This document shows, piece by piece, positions 7,823-17,251 of a stretch of DNA of 35,945 nucleotides (its first letter is position 1; each line of letters opens with the position of its first letter). Below the pieces are notes generated by a model. It saw only the letters and a program-made list of their open reading frames with translations. It ran no database searches and was not told where the DNA came from. The position numbers were made by a program, and so were the translations under genes. Source of the stretch: Campylobacteraceae bacterium (lineage in GTDB: Bacteria > Campylobacterota > Campylobacteria > Campylobacterales > BB28); NCBI GenBank assembly GCA_016744535.1, contig JADGEE010000022.1, positions 1 to 35,945 of the forward strand, read 5' to 3'.

Positions 7823-10800
7823 TGAAATTTACCCACTTACATCTACATACTGAATATTCACTTCTTGATGGTGCAAATAGAATAAAAGAGTTAGCAAAAT
7901 CCCTTAAAGAAAAGGGTATGGAATCCGTTGCGATGACTGACCACGGTAATATGTTTGGTGCAATTGATTTTTATAAAACAATGAAAAAAGAGGGGATTAA
8001 GCCTATTATTGGGATGGAGGCATATCTTCATAATAATGAAGAGTTAGGCGATAAATCCACTAGACAGAGATTTCATTTATGTCTATATGCAAAAAATGAA
8101 ATTGGTTATAAAAATTTAATGTATTTAAGTTCTCAAGCTTATATTAATGGATTTTATTACTATCCTAGAATTAATAAAAAGATATTAAGAGAACGAAGCG
8201 AGGGGATAATATGCAGTAGTGCTTGTCTACAAGGTGAAATTAATTGGCATTTGAATTTAAGCGAAAAAAATAAAAAAAATGGTGCAAAAGGTTATGACGA
8301 AGCAAAAAGAGTAGCACAAGAGTATAAAGATATTTTTGGAGATGATTTCTATATTGAAATGATGCGTCACGGAATTGGTGACCAGTTGCGAATTGATGAG
8401 CAAATTATTAAAATTTCACAAGAGACAGACATTAAAATAATTGCTACAAATGATACACATTACTTAGCTCAAAATAGAGCTGATTCACACGAAATTTTTA
8501 TGTGTATTGCGATGAAAAAGCAACTTGATGATAAAGATAGATTAAAACACTCTGTTCACGAATTTTTCCTTAAAACTCCACAAGAGATAGCAAAACTTTA
8601 CGCAGATATTCCTGAAGCAATAACAAACACACAAGAGATTGTAGATAAGTGTAATTTAGAGATTAAATTAGGCGATCCAACTCCACCAAACTTTAAGTTT
8701 GTGCAAAATTATGCAGATATTGATAAAGTTGAATTAGATGGAAATGATTCACTAGAAAATGATAAAATTTATTTTAGTTATAAATGTAAAGAGGGCTTAG
8801 AGGAGAGACTTAAGCTAGTTTCTGATGAAAGACACCAAGAGTATAGAGACAGACTTCAAATAGAAATTGATATTATAAATAATATGAAATTCCCTGGTTA
8901 TATGTTAATCGTTTGGGATTTTATTCGTGAAGCAAATGAGAAAGGTATACCGGTAGGACCTGGAAGGGGTTCGGCTGCTGGTTCACTTGTTGCTTATTCA
9001 CTTAAAATTACTGATATTGATCCTCTTAAATATAATTTACTGTTTGAGAGATTTTTAAATCCAGAAAGAATCTCAATGCCAGATATTGATATTGACTTTT
9101 GTCAAGCAAGACGAGAGGAAATTATAAAATATGTTGTCCAAAAATACGGCAGATTTAATGTAGCACAAGTTATAACTTTTGGTTCTCTTTTAGCAAAAGG
9201 AGTTCTTAGAGATGTCTCAAGAGTTATAGGAATTAGTTATGCTGAAGCTGATAAATTTGCAAAATTAATTCCCGATGAGTTAGGGATTAATTTAACAAAA
9301 TCTTATGAAAAAGAGCCAAAACTAAAAGAGTTAATTGATACAAATCCTATTTACAAAAAACTTTGGCAATATGCACTTGAACTTGAAGGGCTTAAGAGAA
9401 ATGCAGGAATGCACGCGGCTGGAGTTGTGATTAGTAATGAAGAGCTTTGGCATAAAACCCCGCTTTATCGCCCATCAGGTGAAGAGACTTTAGTAACTCA
9501 ATACTCACTTAATTTTCTTGAAGATGTAGATTTAATTAAATTTGATTTTTTAGGCTTAAAAACTTTAACTGTTATTGATAATGCATTAAAGCTGGTGAAA
9601 AAAAGATATGATAAAAATATAAACTTTTCAACTATTGATGTAGATGATAAAAAAGTTTATGATTTAATTCAAACAGGTGAAACACTAGGCTTATTTCAAA
9701 TAGAATCACAAGGTATGCAAGATTTAAATAAACGATTAAAACCAACAAATTTTGAAGATATTATTGCAGTTTTAGCACTCTACCGACCAGGTCCTATGGA
9801 ATCTGGAATGCTTGATGATTTTATTGATAGAAAACACGGTAAAGCTAAAATAAATTACTTTTTTGATGAATTTACAAAACCATTAAAACCGATATTAGAG
9901 CCAACTTATGGAGTTATCGTATATCAAGAACAAGTTATGCAAATTGTACAAACTATCGGAGGTTTTAGTCTTGGAGAATCAGACCTTATTCGTAGAGCGA
10001 TGGGTAAAAAGAAATTAGAGGAGATGGAAAAATACTCCAATGAGTTTTCAGATAGAGCCGAAAAATTAGGATATAAAAGAGAAAATGCAAAAGAGTTGTT
10101 TGATTTAATTGAAAAATTTGCTGGATATGGATTTAATAAATCTCACTCCGCTGCTTATGCGATGATTACATTTCAAACAGCTTACTTAAAAACTTATTAC
10201 CCTCAAGAGTTTTTATCAGCAATTTTAACAAGTGATAAGGATAATACTGAAAAAGTTGTAAAGTATATTGATGAGATAAAGAGATTAAAAATAAAACTTT
10301 TACCTCCTGACGTAACTCGCTCACAACTTGAATTTTCAGCTACAACAATAGATAATGAAGATGTAATTTTATTTGGTTTAGGAGCAATTAAAGGTGTTGG
10401 AGATGTGGCAATTAAATCTATTTTAGAGACTAGAGATGAAGCAGTATTTGAAGATTTTAATGATTTTATCTCCAGAATAGAGACAGGAAAAGTAAATAAA
10501 AAATCACTTGAATCACTTACAAAGTCAGGAGCATTAGACTCATTTGGAATAAAAAGAAGAGTTCTTTTTGAAAATATTGAAAAAATTGTAGAACAATCTC
10601 ATAATGTTTCTAAGAGTAAGAAAGAGTCTCAAAATAGTCTTTGGGGGGCTGATGATTCAGAGTTAATTGCTACTGTAAATTTAGATTTAACAGATTTTGA
10701 TGAGTATGAGTTAAAAGAGAAGTTAGCATTTGAGAAAGAGACTCTAGGTTTTTATGTTTCAGGACACCCACTTGATAACTTTAGAGATGAAATTGATAAA

Positions 10801-11349
10801 ATAAATTATGTGCTTAGTAGTGATATTGAAGATGTTGATGATGGAAGTGAAGCTTTATTTATTGGTAAAATTGATACTATTACACATAAAACAAGTAAAA
10901 AAGGTAATAAGTTTGGAATTGTAAAATTAATGGATTTTCACGGTAATATAGAGATGATGTTATTTGAAGATAAATTAAATGAGTTAGAAAGCTTAGATTT
11001 AGAACAACCAATTGCTTTTAAGACGAGAATAAACAAAACAGAAACTTTTACCAGAATTACAGTAAATAAAATTCTAACCCTAGAGGATTCAAAAGAAGAG
11101 AGAGTAACCACAAGTTTTTCTAAAAAAGCAGGTAATCCAATTTTTATAAAAATAGATTTAACTGATAATTTAGCACTACTTGAAGAGATTAATACGATAG
11201 TTCAAAGAAGAAGTGGAAATAGACCAGTTAGTTTAATTGTTAAATCTAAACTTCAAGATGCCGTTATGCAAACTCCATTTTTTGTAAGTGACGAGATATT
11301 TAAAGATTTTACTTCTCATCAATTAGTTGAAGTTAGTGATGATAGTTAA
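7822..11349 (+). CDS. dnaE: DNA polymerase III alpha subunit
   Basis: Replicative polymerase of 1175 residues, full length for the DnaE1 family. The PHP domain opens the protein (FTHLHLHTEYSLLDG, TDHGN). The polymerase core has GPGRGSAAGSLVAYSL and the catalytic PDIDIDF aspartates (D421, D423), with a third acidic residue in KFDFLGL (D575). The fingers and helix-hairpin-helix region includes GYGFNKSHSAAYA. A C-terminal OB fold (about 1010-1090) and a tau-binding tail complete it. Translation is coupled to the upstream c-di-GMP gene by TAATG; only a weak AGG is seen eight bases before the ATG. The flagellin promoter lies directly after the stop. Identification is secure. Confidence 0.98.
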   Translation: MKFTHLHLHTEYSLLDGANRIKELAKSLKEKGMESVAMTDHGNMFGAIDFYKTMKKEGIKPIIGMEAYLHNNEELGDKSTRQRFHLCLYAKNEIGYKNLMYLSSQAYINGFYYYPRINKKILRERSEGIICSSACLQGEINWHLNLSEKNKKNGAKGYDEAKRVAQEYKDIFGDDFYIEMMRHGIGDQLRIDEQIIKISQETDIKIIATNDTHYLAQNRADSHEIFMCIAMKKQLDDKDRLKHSVHEFFLKTPQEIAKLYADIPEAITNTQEIVDKCNLEIKLGDPTPPNFKFVQNYADIDKVELDGNDSLENDKIYFSYKCKEGLEERLKLVSDERHQEYRDRLQIEIDIINNMKFPGYMLIVWDFIREANEKGIPVGPGRGSAAGSLVAYSLKITDIDPLKYNLLFERFLNPERISMPDIDIDFCQARREEIIKYVVQKYGRFNVAQVITFGSLLAKGVLRDVSRVIGISYAEADKFAKLIPDELGINLTKSYEKEPKLKELIDTNPIYKKLWQYALELEGLKRNAGMHAAGVVISNEELWHKTPLYRPSGEETLVTQYSLNFLEDVDLIKFDFLGLKTLTVIDNALKLVKKRYDKNINFSTIDVDDKKVYDLIQTGETLGLFQIESQGMQDLNKRLKPTNFEDIIAVLALYRPGPMESGMLDDFIDRKHGKAKINYFFDEFTKPLKPILEPTYGVIVYQEQVMQIVQTIGGFSLGESDLIRRAMGKKKLEEMEKYSNEFSDRAEKLGYKRENAKELFDLIEKFAGYGFNKSHSAAYAMITFQTAYLKTYYPQEFLSAILTSDKDNTEKVVKYIDEIKRLKIKLLPPDVTRSQLEFSATTIDNEDVILFGLGAIKGVGDVAIKSILETRDEAVFEDFNDFISRIETGKVNKKSLESLTKSGALDSFGIKRRVLFENIEKIVEQSHNVSKSKKESQNSLWGADDSELIATVNLDLTDFDEYELKEKLAFEKETLGFYVSGHPLDNFRDEIDKINYVLSSDIEDVDDGSEALFIGKIDTITHKTSKKGNKFGIVKLMDFHGNIEMMLFEDKLNELESLDLEQPIAFKTRINKTETFTRITVNKILTLEDSKEERVTTSFSKKAGNPIFIKIDLTDNLALLEEINTIVQRRSGNRPVSLIVKSKLQDAVMQTPFFVSDEIFKDFTSHQLVEVSDDS

Positions 11350-11360
11350 AGTTTTAAATA

Positions 11361-11369
11361 TGTTATAAT
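11361..11369 (+). promoter_or_regulatory. Extended -10 promoter of the flagellin gene
   Basis: TGTTATAAT, an extended -10 (TG-N-TATAAT), begins 11 bases after the dnaE stop. Transcription should start near 11376, giving a leader of about 27 bases to the ATG at 11403. I looked for sigma-54 (GG-N10-GC) and sigma-28 (CGAT-type -10) sites, which drive flagellin genes in Campylobacter and Helicobacter, and saw neither close by. Confidence 0.65.
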
Positions 11370-11390
11370 TTCGTGAGAGTAATTTTTAAC

Positions 11391-11397
11391 AAGGAGG
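11391..11397 (+). promoter_or_regulatory. Strong Shine-Dalgarno that fixes the flagellin start
   Basis: AAGGAGG, complementary to the 16S rRNA tail, stands five bases before ATG 11403. It is the best ribosome binding site in the window, fitting a very abundant protein, and rules out the in-frame GTG at 11373, which lies upstream of it. Confidence 0.9.
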
Positions 11398-11402
11398 TTA
11401 AA

Positions 11403-12902
11403 ATGAGCTTTAGAATAAACTCTTCTGCTAATCCAATGGATAGGTATAATGTAAAAATAAATGAAAATGCTAAACTTTTAAATCAATCTATACAGAGATT
11501 ATCAACTGGTGTTAAAGTCAATAGTAGTGCTGATGATGTATCTGGATTAGAGATAGCAAACTCATTAAGAATTCAAAGATATACCTATTCACAAGGTATT
11601 AGAAACTCTAATGAGGGAATTGCTATAACTCAAATTGCAGATAGTGGGGTTAAGGGACAAATAGAGATTTTGGATATGATTAAAACTAAAGCTATTCAAG
11701 CATCTCAAGATGGACAATCAAGTGATACAAAAATTACAATTCAAAAAGATATTACGAAATTAATAAAAGCATTGGATTTAATATCTGATTCTACAATGTA
11801 TAATAGTCATAAACTACTCTCAGGAAATTATCAAAATAAAAAATTTCATTATGGATCTCCCATTGACCAAACTATAGATTTATCAATTGCATCAACAAGG
11901 TCAGATAAGATAGGAAATACCAGATTTGAAACAGGTACTTTAATAACTAGTGCGTCAATAAACCAAGAGGTGAGTTTAAAATTTATGAAGTATGATGGTT
12001 TGCATGATTTAAAGTTAAAAAGTGCCAAAATTGGAACTAGCGTGGGTGAGGGAATAGGAAATTTATCAAATATAATAAATCAAGCGTCAAATACCACTGG
12101 TATAAAAGCTAGTTGGAGAGTATTAGAGAGTGCAAGTTCTTCAATTGAAGCTGGAACTATAAATAATCTCAACATTAATGGTATTGAAATCGGGACACTT
12201 ACAGATATAAAAAATAGTGATAGTGATGGAAAATTAACAAAAGCCATTAATGAATTAACTAATGAAACTGGTATTAAAGCTTTTGTAAAAGATGGTAAAT
12301 TAAATTTAAAAAGTGTAGATGGTAGAGGTATTCAAATCAGTGGATCTGGACTTAATAGTATAGCAAAACTAAGAGATGATGTTGTATATAATTTTGGAAG
12401 ATTATCACTTACTAAATTTAATAGTAACGATATTTCAATTTCAGGTACAAATTCATCTTTAGCAGGATTTGATAATAACTCTGAATCACAAATCAGTTTA
12501 ACACTATCTGATATGAAATTTGATATTACTTCAACTATGGGTGATGCAATTGGTGCTTATGCTAATTCAAATCAAATAAATGGAAATTTAGGTTCAGGAG
12601 TTACAAATTTTAATGGAGCTATGGCTTTAATTGATGTAAGTGATAGTGCATTAAAGGAGTTAAGTCAAATTAGAAGTGAAATTGGTGCTACTCATAATCA
12701 ATTTAATTCAATGATAAATACTCTAAGTGTCACAACTGTTAATATGGCATCAGTTGAATCTCAAATTAGGGATATTGATTTTGGAGCAGAATCACTTACT
12801 TTTCAAAGAAGAAAGCTTTTAGCTCAATCTGGAAGTTTTGTAGTTAATCAAGCAAATGGATTAAATAATCTTGAAGCAGTGATAAGTAAATTGTTTCAAT
12901 AA
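11403..12902 (+). CDS. Flagellin
   Basis: Filament subunit of 499 residues exported through the flagellar apparatus. The N-terminal D0/D1 region shows the family pattern (IQRLSTGVKVNSSADDVSG, then IANSLR), and the C-terminal D1/D0 region has QIRDIDFGAESLTFQ and ends NNLEAVISKLFQ. The middle (about 180-390) is the variable outer domain, rich in Ser, Asn and Gly, so possibly glycosylated. The segment QASQDGQSSDTKITIQKDI resembles Campylobacter and Helicobacter flagellins, in which the Toll-like-receptor-5 contact is altered. The start is set by AAGGAGG; a longer GTG start at 11373 is rejected. The gene stands alone behind dnaE with its own promoter; no other flagellar gene is in the window, so a flaA or flaB symbol is not assigned. 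An AT-rich, T-rich 102-base gap follows. Confidence 0.93.
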   Translation: MSFRINSSANPMDRYNVKINENAKLLNQSIQRLSTGVKVNSSADDVSGLEIANSLRIQRYTYSQGIRNSNEGIAITQIADSGVKGQIEILDMIKTKAIQASQDGQSSDTKITIQKDITKLIKALDLISDSTMYNSHKLLSGNYQNKKFHYGSPIDQTIDLSIASTRSDKIGNTRFETGTLITSASINQEVSLKFMKYDGLHDLKLKSAKIGTSVGEGIGNLSNIINQASNTTGIKASWRVLESASSSIEAGTINNLNINGIEIGTLTDIKNSDSDGKLTKAINELTNETGIKAFVKDGKLNLKSVDGRGIQISGSGLNSIAKLRDDVVYNFGRLSLTKFNSNDISISGTNSSLAGFDNNSESQISLTLSDMKFDITSTMGDAIGAYANSNQINGNLGSGVTNFNGAMALIDVSDSALKELSQIRSEIGATHNQFNSMINTLSVTTVNMASVESQIRDIDFGAESLTFQRRKLLAQSGSFVVNQANGLNNLEAVISKLFQ

Positions 12903-12938
12903 TTTAATTTTTCTTCTCTTTTTTTATTTTTTTTGCTT

Positions 12939-12959
12939 AAAATATCATAAAAATATCAT
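12939..12959 (+). repeat. Direct repeat of AAAATATCAT, possible operator
   Basis: Two exact copies of AAAATATCAT (12939-12948 and 12950-12959), 11 bases apart, just upstream of a TATAAT (12970-12975). The one-helical-turn spacing and the place over the expected -35 region resemble response-regulator half-sites. AT-rich chance similarity is possible. Confidence 0.4.
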
Positions 12960-12969
12960 TTTTAAATAA

Positions 12970-12975
12970 TATAAT
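12970..12975 (+). promoter_or_regulatory. Probable -10 of the REC-histidine kinase gene
   Basis: TATAAT 29 bases before the ATG at 13005; AAAGGA lies five bases before that ATG. The preceding gap has a long pyrimidine/T tract (12905-12934) but no stable hairpin, so I do not call a flagellin terminator. Confidence 0.45.
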
Positions 12976-13004
12976 AAATTTATAAAGCTTCAAAAGGAAT
13001 AATT

Positions 13005-14207
13005 ATGGATGATAAAAAAATGGAAATGTTTAAAGTTTTAAAAACATTAAAAGTTTTGTATGTAGAAGATGAACAAAATATTAGAAGGGAAATAAAGCTC
13101 AATCTAAATAATTTTTTTGATGATTTTATAATAGCAGTTGATGGTGAAGATGGACTCGAAAAGTTTAATAATAAGAATATAGATATAATCATTACAGATA
13201 TAGAGATGCCTAATTTAAATGGACTTGATATGGTTTCACAAATTAGAGAAAAAGAGAAAAATGATATACCTGTCATTATAACTACTGCATTTAATGAAAT
13301 AGAGTATTTAGAAAAATCACTTGATTTATGTGTTGATGGGTATATTGCAAAACCTTTTAAAGTTACAAAATTATTAGAGATTATTTATAAAGTTTCAGCA
13401 AAAATAATTAATAAAAGATTACAAAAAGAGTTAGCTGATATAAATAAAAATTTAGAGTTGAAAGTAAAAGATAAAGTAAATGAATTAAGGGAAAAAGATA
13501 AAATAATGTTAAATCAATCTCGTTATGCACTAATGGGTGAAATGATAGATGCGATAGCACATCAGTGGAAACAACCATTAAACATTATTAATTTAATAGC
13601 TATTATGATAGATGACAGTTGTGACGGTGAGATAGAGGAAAAATTTTGTAAAGAGACATCAGAAAAAATTTTTAATCAAGTTGAGCATTTAACACAAACA
13701 CTAGATGAATTTAGGGGTTTTTTTAGAGTAAATAAACAAAAAAGTAGTTTTACTATAAAAAATGTTATAGAATCAGTAATGTTACTAACAAAAGATGAGT
13801 TTTCAAAAGATAGAATAAAGATTAAAATTAAAGGTGAAAATTTAAGTATAAATGGATTTGCAAATGAGTTAAAACATGTAATACTTAATATTATAAATAA
13901 TTCAAAAGATGCTTTTATAGAAAGAGATATTCAAACAAGAGAAATAGAAATAGAAACTTTAAAGAGTGGTGAAAATATTTTATTATTTATAAGAGATAAT
14001 GCTGGTGGGATACCAGAAGATATTCTTTTACATATATTTGAATTAAATTTTACAACAAAAGCAGATAAAGGAACTGGTGTTGGTCTATATTTATCAAAAA
14101 CAATTATGGACAATATGAACGGAGATTTAAGTGCTAAAAATATAATATTAGATACTAAAGAAAAAGGAATAGAGTTTAAAATATACATAAAAAAAGAGAA
14201 AGTTTAA
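13005..14207 (+). CDS. Soluble receiver-histidine kinase
   Basis: Cytoplasmic protein of 400 residues with an N-terminal receiver and a C-terminal kinase, the reverse of the usual hybrid-kinase order. Receiver: VEDEQ near residue 20, phospho-acceptor D65 in IIITDIEMP, and KPF at 116-118. A coiled coil (about 135-170) leads to the H-box with H186 in AIAHQWKQPLN, then NNSKDAF, DNAGGIPED and GTGVGLYLSK. No membrane segment and no PAS domain, so its input is probably phosphorylation of its own receiver by another kinase, making it a relay component (inference). The receiver resembles the stand-alone receiver at 2108-2491 (TDIEMP-x-x-NGLDM in both). The start is supported by AAAGGA before ATG 13005. 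It lies between a flagellin and complex I; the target is unknown. Confidence 0.9.
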   Translation: MDDKKMEMFKVLKTLKVLYVEDEQNIRREIKLNLNNFFDDFIIAVDGEDGLEKFNNKNIDIIITDIEMPNLNGLDMVSQIREKEKNDIPVIITTAFNEIEYLEKSLDLCVDGYIAKPFKVTKLLEIIYKVSAKIINKRLQKELADINKNLELKVKDKVNELREKDKIMLNQSRYALMGEMIDAIAHQWKQPLNIINLIAIMIDDSCDGEIEEKFCKETSEKIFNQVEHLTQTLDEFRGFFRVNKQKSSFTIKNVIESVMLLTKDEFSKDRIKIKIKGENLSINGFANELKHVILNIINNSKDAFIERDIQTREIEIETLKSGENILLFIRDNAGGIPEDILLHIFELNFTTKADKGTGVGLYLSKTIMDNMNGDLSAKNIILDTKEKGIEFKIYIKKEKV

Positions 14208-14216
14208 TTAAAAGTA

Positions 14217-14248
14217 ACAAATCAGAGGGTTAAAAACCACTGATTTGT
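14217..14248 (-). terminator. Hairpin at the end of the nuo operon, overlapping the nuoN stop
   Basis: A perfect nine-base inverted repeat, ACAAATCAG (14217-14225) with CTGATTTGT (14240-14248), encloses an inner GGTT/AACC stem with a three-base loop. The nuoN stop codon (14232-14230) lies inside the loop. Read on the minus strand, the hairpin is followed by TTACTTTTAATT, a weak U-tract. Read on the plus strand, it starts 10 bases after the REC-kinase stop but has no T-run behind it. It probably ends nuo transcription and may block convergent read-through. Confidence 0.6.
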
Positions 14249-15720
14249 ACATGATGGGTAATAATATCAAGAAGTGGATTTACTAAGAAAATAGAAGCAA
14301 GAACTACTATTGCTGAAAATCCAATAATTGTTTTGAGAGTATTTGACGCATTTTTTACATATACTGTTCCATCATTTTGAGATGGTTCTTTAAATAACAT
14401 ATATATGATAAGTTTAAGATAATAATATCCTGCGATTGCACTATTTAATACCATTACAATTGCAAGTCCAATAAAACCTGCATTTACAACAGAACTAATT
14501 AAATACATTTTACCCCAAAATACTGCAAATGGAGGAACTCCAGCTAAACTTAACATAAATAGAGCCATAATTAAAGCACCCATTGGCATAATATGGATCA
14601 TACCAGCAAATTTTTCGTAAGGGTGGTCATATCTAACATCAAATACATTTTTACCTTTATGTCTTGATACCCAAAGCATTGTAAATGCTCCAAGGTTTGT
14701 AAACATAAATAGTATCCAGTATAAGAAAACTGCACTATTTGATTGCGTTGTTCCAACTAAAATAGCTGCCATTACAAAACCAGCGTGTGCGATTGAGCTA
14801 AATGCTAACATTCTTTTCACATCTTGTTGGACTAATGCTAAAATATTCCCAACAGTCATTGTTATAATTGTAGTAATTAATAAAATATCTTGAACCCAAG
14901 TTACACCTGAATTAATGAAAAATTCAAAAAATCTTATTGCAACTACAAAACCAGCAATTTTAGGAACTACTGACATATATCCTGCAAGTGCGGCTGAACT
15001 TCCCTCATAAACATCAGGTGTCCAAGTATGAAAAGGTACAATAGATAATTTAAACCCTAATGCACCTATCATCATTACAACTGATAAAATAATAAATGGC
15101 ATTGAAGCAAACTCATTAGCAGTTAAAACTTCACCTATTTTATGAATTTCAACACTTCCAGTTAATGCATAAAGAATCATTACACTAAAAGCGTAAAATC
15201 CAGCAGCTAATGCACCCATTGTAAAATATTTAATTGCAGCTTCAAATGATTTAGCACGATTGTGCATTGCAATTAGAGTATAAAGTGCTAAACTTGCTGT
15301 TTCTAATCCAATAAAAATTAAAATCAAGTTATCACTTGCAACCATAAATTGAAAACCTGCTATCATAAATAAAAATAGTGCAAAAAATTCTGGATAACTA
15401 AATTCGTGAAACCTTTTTGAAGTTAAAGCAAGTGGGATAAATAATATTGATGCTACTAAAATTACTGCTTGTCCTAAAAATGCAATACCATCAATTAACA
15501 TTACATCAAAAAAGCCTCTTGTTCCACCTACATAACTAATTACTGCACCTAAGTCTATTACAATAAATAAAATAGTTAGCATAGTATATAGAGTTTTTGA
15601 TAAATCTTTTTTAAATAAATCAATAACTAAAATAGAAAGCCCACCTACTATTGCAATAATCATAGGAGCAAGAGAAGCTAAATTAAGAGCTTCTACATCA
15701 ATGTTAATTGGCTCTATCAT
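14230..15720 (-). CDS. nuoN: NADH-quinone oxidoreductase-type complex I subunit N
   Basis: Antiporter-like membrane subunit of 496 residues with about 14 helices, last gene of the operon. Family signatures are [17 protein letters not shown] (conserved helix-5 glutamate) and [17 protein letters not shown] with SVVPKIAGF, the charged residues of the proton path. The start ATG overlaps the nuoM stop (ATGA). Length and order are normal. The terminator hairpin is built over its last codons (QISGF). Confidence 0.96.
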   Translation of the reverse strand: MIEPINIDVEALNLASLAPMIIAIVGGLSILVIDLFKKDLSKTLYTMLTILFIVIDLGAVISYVGGTRGFFDVMLIDGIAFLGQAVILVASILFIPLALTSKRFHEFSYPEFFALFLFMIAGFQFMVASDNLILIFIGLETASLALYTLIAMHNRAKSFEAAIKYFTMGALAAGFYAFSVMILYALTGSVEIHKIGEVLTANEFASMPFIILSVVMMIGALGFKLSIVPFHTWTPDVYEGSSAALAGYMSVVPKIAGFVVAIRFFEFFINSGVTWVQDILLITTIITMTVGNILALVQQDVKRMLAFSSIAHAGFVMAAILVGTTQSNSAVFLYWILFMFTNLGAFTMLWVSRHKGKNVFDVRYDHPYEKFAGMIHIMPMGALIMALFMLSLAGVPPFAVFWGKMYLISSVVNAGFIGLAIVMVLNSAIAGYYYLKLIIYMLFKEPSQNDGTVYVKNASNTLKTIIGFSAIVVLASIFLVNPLLDIITHHVQISGF

Positions 15721-17240
15721 TTTCCTACCTCCTCAATTTTTCCATTAAAAAACTCTTTTGCTTCTTCAGTTTGTGCTTTATTTTGCATAAAAGTTACTAA
15801 CTCTTTAACGCTAGTATCAATTGGTCCTAAAACTGGCTTTGGATAAACCCCTAACCATACTACAACTAAAACAAGTGGAATAAATGCTGTTATCTCTTTT
15901 TTATTTAAATCTTGCAAATTCTTATTAGCTGAATTTGTAACTTCACCAAAAAATGATTTTTTATAAAGACTTAACATATAAACTGCACCTAAAATAATAC
16001 TAGTTCCAGCAAGTAGTGTTATAGTATGAGACACTTTATAGAAACCAACTAAACTTAAAAACTCACCAACAAAACTCATAGTAAGTGGTAATCCAACTGA
16101 AGCCATAAGCATAATTCCAAATACAGTTGCATAAAGAGGCATTACTGAAGCTAATCCTCCAAAATCACTCATCATTTTAGTGTGTCGTCTATCGTAGATT
16201 ACTCCAACTAACATAAATAGAGCTCCACTTACGACACCATGAGATAACATTAAGAAAATTGAACCACTAATACCCTCAACATTTAGTGCAAATGTACCTA
16301 TCATAATGATACCCATATGAGAAACTGAACTATAAGCAATAACTTGTTTCATATCTTTTTGTGCGTAAGCTACCATTGCAGTATAGATAACCATAATAAG
16401 TGATAAAATTGCAATTGGTATTATAAAATATACTGACGCATCTGGAAACATTGGAAGGGAAAATCTTATAAATCCATAACTTCCCATTTTTAATAATACC
16501 GCTGCTAGGATTACTGAACCAATTGTTGGTGCTTGTCCGTGAGCGTAAGGTAGCCAAGTATGAAATGGGAACATTGGAATTTTAATTGCAAAACCGATAA
16601 AAAATGCAATAAATAACCAAATTTGAGTACCAAAAGGTAGAAGTAAATTATGCCATTCAAGTATTGAAAAACTCCAAACACCTGTCACTTCGTGATATGC
16701 AAATGCCATATAAAGCATACCTACAAGCATAATCAATGAACCCGCAAATGTGTATAAGAAAAATTTAACTGCAGCATAAATTCTAAGATTACCACCCCAA
16801 GCACCAATGATATATAACATTGGAACAAGTGAAAGCTCCCAAAATAGATAAAAAATAACTGCATCTAACGCAACAAAAACACCAACCATCGTCATTTCAA
16901 GAAATAGAAGTGTAATGATTAAGTTTTTAATATTTTTTTTCTCACTTAATGAAATTAAACCTATAAAAGTCATAAAAGTTGTTAAAATAACTAAAAATAG
17001 ACTTATTCCATCAACACCTAAGTTATAACTAATTCCAAAATTTGCAATTATTGGAGCAAATTCAGTAAATTGCATTCCACCATTATGAGTGTCAAACATT
17101 AACCATAGCCAAAGAGATAAAAGAAGTTCTATAAAAGTTACAGCGACTCCATAAACTCTTATTCCCTCTTTAGAGACTAAAAAGCCAAGAACTCCAGCAA
17201 CAGCTGGAAAGAATATTAAAATTGTTAATAAATGATCCAT
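15717..17240 (-). CDS. nuoM: Complex I subunit M
   Basis: Antiporter-like proton-pumping subunit of 507 residues. Visible signatures are [19 protein letters not shown] with the key glutamate, [19 protein letters not shown] with the helix-7 lysine, and [12 protein letters not shown]. The C-terminus ends in a hydrophilic tail of about 30 residues. I use ATG 17240, with AAGGGG seven bases upstream, and not the TTG one codon earlier. It lies 11 bases after nuoL and overlaps nuoN. Confidence 0.96.
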   Translation of the reverse strand: MDHLLTILIFFPAVAGVLGFLVSKEGIRVYGVAVTFIELLLSLWLWLMFDTHNGGMQFTEFAPIIANFGISYNLGVDGISLFLVILTTFMTFIGLISLSEKKNIKNLIITLLFLEMTMVGVFVALDAVIFYLFWELSLVPMLYIIGAWGGNLRIYAAVKFFLYTFAGSLIMLVGMLYMAFAYHEVTGVWSFSILEWHNLLLPFGTQIWLFIAFFIGFAIKIPMFPFHTWLPYAHGQAPTIGSVILAAVLLKMGSYGFIRFSLPMFPDASVYFIIPIAILSLIMVIYTAMVAYAQKDMKQVIAYSSVSHMGIIMIGTFALNVEGISGSIFLMLSHGVVSGALFMLVGVIYDRRHTKMMSDFGGLASVMPLYATVFGIMLMASVGLPLTMSFVGEFLSLVGFYKVSHTITLLAGTSIILGAVYMLSLYKKSFFGEVTNSANKNLQDLNKKEITAFIPLVLVVVWLGVYPKPVLGPIDTSVKELVTFMQNKAQTEEAKEFFNGKIEEVGK

Positions 17241-17251
17241 CAAAATTCCCC

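Noticed and set aside
11373-11402. Longer flagellin start at GTG 11373
   Set aside because: It lies upstream of the AAGGAGG site and only a few bases from the predicted transcription start; the product would add ten residues before the conserved flagellin N-terminus.
12888-12934. Flagellin terminator in the T-rich gap
   Set aside because: The only stem (AAATTG with CAAT-AA-TTT) is short and bulged; the pyrimidine tract alone is not enough.
17241-17243. TTG start of nuoM and, likewise, TTG 33773 of the unknown protein
   Set aside because: In each case an ATG follows directly with a well-spaced Shine-Dalgarno.
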